Assembly (NCBI GenBank): GCA_003971905.1
Contig: RSEE01000111.1
Span: 1 to 64,000 of the forward strand
Length of the DNA stretch: 64,000 nt
Direction: 5' to 3'
Origin: Moniliella sp. 'wahieum'
Taxonomy: Eukaryota; Basidiomycota; Moniliellomycetes; Moniliellales; Moniliellaceae
The translations under genes and the position numbers were made by a program. The notes beneath the pieces are model-generated. The model saw only the letters and a program-made list of their open reading frames with translations, was not told the DNA's origin and did no database searches. The stretch's first letter is position 1; every line of letters starts with the position of its first letter. Positions 57,829-64,000 of the stretch are shown piece by piece.

Positions 57829-60186
57829 TCAACGAATGAACCAAGACAAAACGAAGCCGAGTAAGGCGACGATACCGATCTGCCAAAAGGACGCGACGTA
57901 GTTGAAGGGCCAAGGGTGTGCGTCGGGGGCAGGGGAGACCGAGTAGGCCCATAAGATGCCACCGAAGATGGGGCCGAGGCAACGTGCGGCCGAGGTGGTA
58001 GTTTGAGCCAAGCCATTGGCTAGGGGGACCAACGCTGGAGGGCTCAGGGCATTGATCAAAATAGTGATCGAAGTGAAGGCAGCTACGTTGGCTAGGTACC
58101 GCAGTGCGCTGATAGCTACCATGGTGGGCATGACGAGTGCCCTGCCCAGGCCGAAGGGTACCACTTCCTCCAGTGGACGCAGCAGGGGGAACAAGACGTA
58201 GCACGGGAAGTAGAGTGCCATACCGAGGCGGAGCATGCTAGCGTGGGTCAGCTGGCCCGTGGGCGGGCCGACGCGGGGATAAAACCGATACTGCAATAAG
58301 ACTTGGCAGATGGCCATGATGGCGATCAGAACGGCAAAGTGGGCTGCGGTCAAGCCCAAGCCGCCATCGGAAAAGGGGGTTACAAGAAACACATTGAACA
58401 CCTGGTCAAACGAAGAGAGTGCAGAGCCAAGAGGGAGTAGACCAATCACCAAATAAGGTACTGAGGCGCCGCGCTCCTCGGCGGGTTCGGCACGCGGCCC
58501 TTCGAGCGGGGACGGAGGCGCAGGGCTATGGGCTCGGTGAGCTGGGCGGACACGCACACCAGAACGACGGAACAACACGGGCATCGTCCTTCGTCTGCGG
58601 TGGGGCGAGGAACGGAGATGGACCGAGGTAAAGTGCAGCGGGGCCAGTGGTGGTTCACCATTCTCTTCCTGCCTCTGGGTAGATGCCAAGGCATCCCCAA
58701 ACGGTTGGTCCGGATCCAACTCGACCGCATCGGCATCATCTGCTTGCGCATGATACAGGTCCAACACGTCGTCGCTGCTGGCGCTTTCATCGGCCTCCTC
58801 GTCCCACTCCAATGACCCCGTAGGATCCTCCTCGTCGGGGGCGCCATGATCGCGCTCGCCACCAAGCACAGCCGCCACCCATAGATCGACAAGGCTCATG
58901 CTGTCGTTGGCGAGCAGAAACCGCTCGGCTACCGTTGGCAGGCGCGAGGAAGGGGCAAGCTGCGCGGTGCCGGGGACAGGCAATGGGCGGGAAGCAGGGC
59001 GGTAGCCATAGGCCGAGCCGGGGGGTACCTGTGAGCTGCTGCTCGGATACGATGGTCCGGGGTTAGGATCGGAAGGAAGCGAGATGGGTCCGGTCGAAGG
59101 TTCGGGGAGAAGGTGACCCAAGGTCTGAGCGGCAGAGCGGCCGGCAGAGCGAGCGCTCAAGAGCAACTTGTCCCCCACGCGGCGCAGATCGTCCTTCTCG
59201 ACCGGGAGAGCAATGGATCCTGTCCTCGACCCCCCGTCCGCGCAACAAAGAAGCATAGCAGCGCGCCTCCAGCTGGGATGAAGGAGGCGACCACAGGGCA
59301 GCAAATACGGTAACCGAACAAATACACTCGACGAATCAAAGGCCCAAGGGAACTTTTGTACGGGATGTTCCAAGACGCCACCCAAGATTGGGCTGTGGCA
59401 TCCGGTGCCCCCCCACCCCGAAAGATAGTTGGTCAGCAACACAAATACAACTCCAGTCACACATGCAGCAGGACCACGCACCCAACACTGCCTCCCAAGC
59501 TCCAGCAGACACCGAGGAGCGCGTACGCGCGCGCCTCGTGAGCTGGTGAACAATATCCACCACCGTGGCGCGGGCGACACCTACAGCGCCATTGAATACG
59601 CCCTGGGCAAAGCGGGTAGCCAGCACGGCGGGGAGGGTGGAGGATGCACCGAATGCGACGGTGGCCAGGGCCGAGCCGGCGAGGGAGGCGGCCATCACGG
59701 CTCGGCGGCCATGGCGGGCAGCAAGGCGAGCCCACAGGAGGCTGGTGATGAACTGGGCCAAGAAGAAGGTGGCACTGACAATGCCCACCCAGAGCCCGAC
59801 CTGGCCCGGAGCCAAGGTGCCCATGTCGGCCAGCATAAAGAACAAGAAGGGGCCGCCGACGCCTGCGCAGAGGAATTCGCCAAACAGCACACAGCAGACG
59901 ACGGCGAAGGGGATGCCGTAGGGCGCGGGGGATGGCAGGAGAGGGGGATGTATGCGCGGCCATCGGCAGCAGCCAAGACGCGCTCCAGCTCGGCGTCGGC
60001 GGGGAGAGGTGGTGGGAGCGGGCGCGGGGGCGGGGGCGGGACGAGGGCCAGGGCCAGGGCCAGGTGCGGCGGCGGGGGGCGGGGGCGGGGCGGTGCGCTT
60101 GAAGGAGCGCGGGCCAAGCGGCTCGAGGGGACGGCGGTGGGGCCAGTGTCGGGGTCGTCCGGCACGGCGAGCTCCCACGCGGACAT
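57829..60186 (-). CDS. Major facilitator superfamily transporter (ZIFL/YCR023C-like)
   Basis: Start MSAWELAVPDDPDTGPTAVP (60186). After a Pro-rich cytosolic lead come TM1 (YGIPFAVVCCVLFGEFLCAG), TM2 (VGLWVGIVSATFFLAQFITS), the MFS motif A region WARLAARHGRRAVMAASLAG and VLATRFAQGVFNGAVGVARA (motif B-like RxxQGxxNG). ARAYALLGVCWSLGGSVG follows, then an intron at 59481-59393 (GTGCGT donor, CCACAG acceptor) and PILGGVLEHP with a Pro-aromatic loop. FPYLLP-type text and FIPAGGALLCFFVART close the N-half. A long acidic central loop (about 59100-58560) separates the C-terminal half (SVPYLVIGLLPLGSALSSFD, HFAVLIAIMAICQVLLQYRF, FGLGRALVMPTMVAISALRY, WPFNYVASFWQIGIVALLGF, ending VLSWFIR). Substrate unknown; relatives are organic-anion or xenobiotic exporters. 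Confidence 0.85.
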
Positions 60187-60482
60187 GACGGGCGAGGCGG
60201 AGGCGGTGGTGGGGGCGCGGACAGGGGGCTGAGCAGGCGGGCGTTTAGCGTTTAGCGTTGGTGGGATGGCAGAGTGGCGACTGCGCAACATGCGGGTGGG
60301 AAAGTTTCACTATGCACCTGAACATCTCACCAGCACATCCATCACCGCCCGCATCGTCCTCATTCTGACGGCTGTCTTCCTCTCCCCCATCCGCCTGCAA
60401 ATTCAATGCGTTGATATCTCGATGTGTGAATGGGTCGATGTACCAGGTACCAAGGCAAGGACCCGGGGTAGGGGGGGTAAGG
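60187..60482. other. Region between the MFS start and the Pus1-like end
   Basis: About 300 bp, both genes on the minus strand; it contains the 3' flank of the Pus1-like gene and the upstream region of the MFS gene. GTTTAGCGTTTAGCGTTGG lies at 60242-60260. Confidence 0.5.
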
Positions 60483-62536
60483 CTAAGATGTGTGTGGGGG
60501 AGTGCGATGGAACGGGGGTGGAGCCTCGTGGGGCGTAGCTTGCACGTCCGCGTCCGCATCGGCTTCAGCGTCGGAACGTGACACTGAGCGCAACGAAAGC
60601 GGGGACCTGTGAGCGTGTGGGGCAAGGCACTCGTACAGGGCAGGGTGAGAATTATCCAGCGCGTCGAGCCATTGGAAAAAGGCGTGGTGGAGGTCCTCTT
60701 GCTTGCAAAGCAGTGGGTAAATGTGTTGCTGGGCAAACGCTTGAACCTCAACTTGGTCCACCGGCTCAAGACGAGGTAAAGCGGGAAACTAAGTAACGCC
60801 AAGCGTTCGTCGACAGTGTGATGGTACGCGTCAAACAGTGGTGTGGACAGTACCAGTCCCTCGGCCGGGGCGCGTGGTACGCCCACCCCGCCCGATCCGC
60901 TTACCTTTCCCGCACCAGCCTTACCCCGGAGTACGTCTTGTGCAACCCCGTCCCGGTCGTACCAGATGCGCACGGGCGCGCGCGAGCGGGTAACCGCAAC
61001 GAAGGTCGCGACCATTTGGCGGATCCGGTGGTGGACCAACGAGTCTCCCTGGACAGTGAGAGTGAGCTTGATCCACTGCAGGCCGGTGGGATCGGTGGGG
61101 TAGACAAACGGGTCAGAGAGGTGGACGGTATGCACGGCCGGTCCGGCCTGCTGATCGTTCGTCCCTTGGTGCGCGGTACAGGTGGGAAAAGTGGGACTAG
61201 CTTGCCAGGCGCGGAGGTGCTGCCGTGCACGGGCGAGCGTGGACGCAGGTAAACGGTAGGTAGGTAGTTTGGCGTACACCTGGTCTAACCAGCTGCGTTT
61301 CCCCTCGGTAAGTGGGTTAGGGTGGTGTCGTCCCCTGTCGCGCCCACGCTTGCCCATCGGTTCGGGCGAGGACGCTGGCGGGGCGCAAGGCGGATGGGGC
61401 GGAAGCGCACGCCAAAACGGATGGTCCAGTACGTCCTCCCACGACGGCAGAGGCGGTGGGTCGTTAAGCAACTCGGCTCGCACGTCGTTTGGAACGGAGA
61501 AGGATTGCATCCACGCCAGATCATCGCTGGGTGCGCCGGCCTGGAGTTCTTGCTGGTGAAAGTGCTGGAAGCGGCGGTGCATCGCGCTGCCCGGGCGCGG
61601 CGGGAGGAAGAGGTAGGTGGGGAAAACGTACTCGTACCGACATGACGGGGCGACGCTGCGGAGCTCAAAGAGCTTACTGGTGCGCACTAGGGCAAAGATG
61701 CGCACAGTCGGGGGCAACAACTGATTAGCCCTAGCGCGAAGACGTTCCAATGCTGTACGGGCCTTATCTTGGGCCACGCGTAGCTCCTCCTCGCTCACCT
61801 CGTACGGTGCGGCACCTGCACTGGTCTTACGATCGCGACCAAACTGGTGTCGGAGGTGGCGGAAGCGCAGCGCGCGACAAGTAATAATTCTCCTCGACCG
61901 ACGGTGCCAGCGCCACACACTCGGGCACCTCGAGTTTCAACGAAAACACATTGGTCAAAGCGGGTACGCCAGGCTGCGTTCGTGCCGCGCCACACATCAT
62001 CACTTTACTCCGATTCGTCGCGTTGGCCTCGGTCACCGCACCGGCTCCCACCAGCGCACCAAATACCTCCGCTTCAATCCTATCCATATCGGCGGGGACC
62101 TGGGACCCCGCGTGGCCCAAGCCCGCTCCGGCATAACCAACCAACACGGCAAACTTACGTTTCACGCGCTTTTCCTCCGCCTCGGGCACGCTCTCGCCTG
62201 CCAAGTCCGCTGGCGTGGGGTGCCATCCGGGCGGCTGAGCGCGGCGCGAGGAGGGTTGGGTGCGTTGGTCCGGGTGGGGGTGGGAGGAGAGCGGGCGCGG
62301 AGGGGCGGGGCGGAGGGGGGCGCCGAGCCAGACGTCTGCTGCCGGATCAGGTCTTCAAACGTGCACGCCGACGCGGCGGGCGGGACGGACGAGGTGGACA
62401 GGGAGGACAGGGAGGACGGGTGGGGGGAGGAGGCGCGAGCGGAGCGACAGAGGCCGCACGACAGGTGGAGTGTCCTGCGCGGGACGAGGGGCGCGCGGGG
62501 CCGGGGCGCGCACAGCGGCAGACGCACGACGGCCAT
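60483..62536 (-). CDS. TruA/Pus1-family tRNA pseudouridine synthase with altered catalytic motif
   Basis: Pus1-type enzymes isomerise uridines in tRNA, mRNA and U2 RNA. The N-terminus (MAVVRLPLCAPRPRAPLVPR) is Arg-rich without acidic residues, fitting a mitochondrial presequence. Then KRKFAVLVGYAGAGLG, ADMDRIEAEVFGALVGAGAV, and the motif normally RTDKGVHA reads ARTQPGVPA, followed by NVFSLKLEVPE. Further family blocks: SCRYEYVFPTYLFLPPRPGS (RxYEYLLPTY), LTVQGDSLVHHRIRQMVATF (SFMLHQIRKM), GLVLSTPLFDAY, and the tail VEVQAFAQQHIYPLL. The nucleophilic Asp of the central motif is absent and His is replaced by Pro in clear reading, not at a frame junction. Frame changes occur after RRRKSA and between NYYLSRAA and the next block, where an intron is possible. 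The start may be 62620. Confidence 0.82.
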
Positions 62537-62871
62537 CGTGGCGATGCTGGTCGTGCGAGTGGCGGAGGCGGAGGTGGAGGCGGTGGCCAATGGCCGGTGG
62601 CCGATGGGGTGGACCTTCAACGGGCGCGGTGGGCGTGGAAGCTGGACTGGGGCGGTGTGGTGGGCTGCTCAGGCGGCAGCGCACAGGCGTGAACGAAGGA
62701 AGGTGGGAGGGAGGGGGTAGGAATGGGAGTGGGTGTGGTTACTTGATTGGCTGGTTTCATGTCATCGATCATGCATCATCCTTCCTCCACACACCCGCAA
62801 GAAGGCACAGACACTGCCCCCGCGCCAGCCGCGCCGCGTTAGCTTGTTCCTTCGCGTGGCCATTTCTAAAG
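62537..62871. other. Spacer upstream of the Pus1-like gene
   Basis: No gene is seen except the possible N-terminal extension to 62620. It includes GGCGGAGGCGGAGGTGGAGG at about 62562. Confidence 0.4.
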
Positions 62872-64000
62872 TCTGTGGCCCAAGTCGATTGTCGACGAGA
62901 GAGGATCCGACGCTGCCACCCAGTGCTCCACCGCCCCCCCCCCGACAGGCCATCCAGCTCGACTCCCCCCGCTACGTCCTCGCCCTCGTCGCCTGTCGCC
63001 AGGCCCCAGGAACAGGGCCTGGCGGGGGAGCGTGTGACTGTCGTGGTCGCGTCAGGCAGTCAGGCAGCATCGCTGACTATGGCCCCGTCAAAGCAAAAAC
63101 CAATCCCAATGGACCATTGCATCATCGCAGCTTGGCAGTGGCCGCTCATCTGTACTATAGCACTCGCCTGCAGCGCTTGGCCGGGGTAGCGTGCTAACCC
63201 TGCGCGTGGCCTGGTCCCACGCCCACGCCCACCTCCCACTTCCGCCTTCCTTCGTAGTCAGTCATCGAGCAGGCCAACTATGCGAATTTAGAATGCCGAC
63301 GGTACTTGGAGGTAATCGATCAAGTGGATCCAGGCCGTAGCCGTAGCACCAGGCACGGCGGACCCAGTTGTCAGACACGCTGGCTGTCGTGTCACCAGTC
63401 CACACCTCATACTCAAAGCGTAGTCAACGTAGTCCACTGTGCGTCCGTCAGATTCATAAACGGGTCTTATGTGGAGCGGATGGCCAAGAGTAGGTCGGAG
63501 CTTTTGGAAGGTCGAGGCGAGGGGTATACATATGCTCATTCGTTTCCACCACAATCAGTGCACCTACTGTGACGTCTCTGGCGCGTACTCGAAGAGGATA
63601 CAGCCAGAAGGTGGATTTGTCTCAACCCATGGCGCAGCGTCTAGTCTTGGCCTAAGTGGCTCAAGTGGATCAACCGGCACAAAGCTTTTAATTGACTGGT
63701 CGCAAACACCAGTACCTACTCTACAGTCTATGGTACCTGGTACCCCTCCGTTTCGGGCGTGGCGGTGGTACGAGCACGAGAACCGAGGTTTCTGCAATGT
63801 CCTAGAGGTTTCTGTTGTCGTGCGGGATGTGGGACACCTCGCAGCCACAATGGTGGTGGGGGACATTTTTGTACTCTTGATGGAACTTTTACGAAGAGGA
63901 CCAAGTCGGACTATGCTCAGATACGTCTGTTGGGCCGTGCACACCTGTTTGGCACACTGACTTTTTGGTTTTGGGACCGGGAGCGGACGTACTCTGGAAC
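62872..64000 (+). CDS. Possible edge gene, unrecognised
   Basis: Weakly supported. Plus-strand segments look protein-like across frames: AIQLDSPRYVLALVACR, LHHRSLAVAAHLYYSTRLQR, then after a possible intron (GTAGCG donor near 63187, GCTAAC branch, TTCGTAG acceptor near 63258) SVIEQANYANLECRRYLEVI. Further on, FHHNQCTYCDVSGAYSKRIQ and, at the edge, YAQIRLLGRAHLFGTLTFWF. No family was recognised and the start is unknown. It may continue past the window. Confidence 0.28.

Overview
The window looks like a GC-rich, intron-containing fungal chromosome segment. Introns are short (about 65 to 390 bp), donors are mostly GTACGT or GTGCGT, and several branch sites read TACTAAC or CTAAC. Recognisable products are fungal: glycogenin, an Msb2-like mucin sensor, fungal tropomyosin, class V myosin, Lag1 ceramide synthase, Sng1/DUF3533 proteins and a ZIFL-type MFS carrier. 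A basidiomycete fits best (splice-donor style, long low-complexity protein tails, gene content), but this is inference; I cannot name the species.

Layout. 1-459: 40-bp tandem array abutting the end of a Tls1/C9orf78 (Hep_59) gene on the minus strand (to 963). 1522-6262: very long glycogenin. 6263-8676: simple-sequence spacer. 8677-11492 (-): serine-rich single-pass membrane protein with an Msb2-like juxtamembrane domain. 12.2-21 kb: gene-poor block with a diverged repeat pair, an AT-richer stretch and decayed sequence. 22.3-26.4 kb (-): large unrecognised protein. 27.1-27.7 kb (-): PBDC1 family. 28.0-29.0 kb (+): MPDU1 family. 32.4-34.0 kb (+): ceramide synthase. 34.3-36.5 kb (+): unrecognised coiled-coil protein. 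38.2-38.8 kb (+): tropomyosin. 39.7-41.8 kb (+): SET-domain lysine methyltransferase. 42.2-44.5 kb (+): ADF-H (coactosin-like) plus PH protein. 45.7-50.7 kb (-): myosin V. 51.9-53.5 kb (-) and 55.0-56.8 kb (+): a divergent pair of Sng1/DUF3533 paralogues in a lower-GC island. 57.8-60.2 kb (-): MFS transporter. 60.5-62.5 kb (-): Pus1-like pseudouridine synthase. 62.9-64.0 kb: possible edge gene, unrecognised.

How the genes relate. Three actin-cytoskeleton genes (tropomyosin, ADF-H/PH protein, myosin V) lie within about 13 kb. Ceramide synthase, the MPDU1 protein and glycogenin are ordinary lipid, glycan and storage-carbohydrate genes. An exact TGGCGCCA palindrome recurs upstream of several starts, and a CACATGTCAC-type motif upstream of others.

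Caveat. Nearly every conserved gene needs one or more one-base frame changes to read through its conserved blocks, while the protein conservation continues undisturbed on both sides. That is more like consensus indel error in a draft assembly than mass gene death. CDS spans below are therefore given as gene spans; they are not single open frames. I found no convincing wholly new system; the best leads are in the findings.
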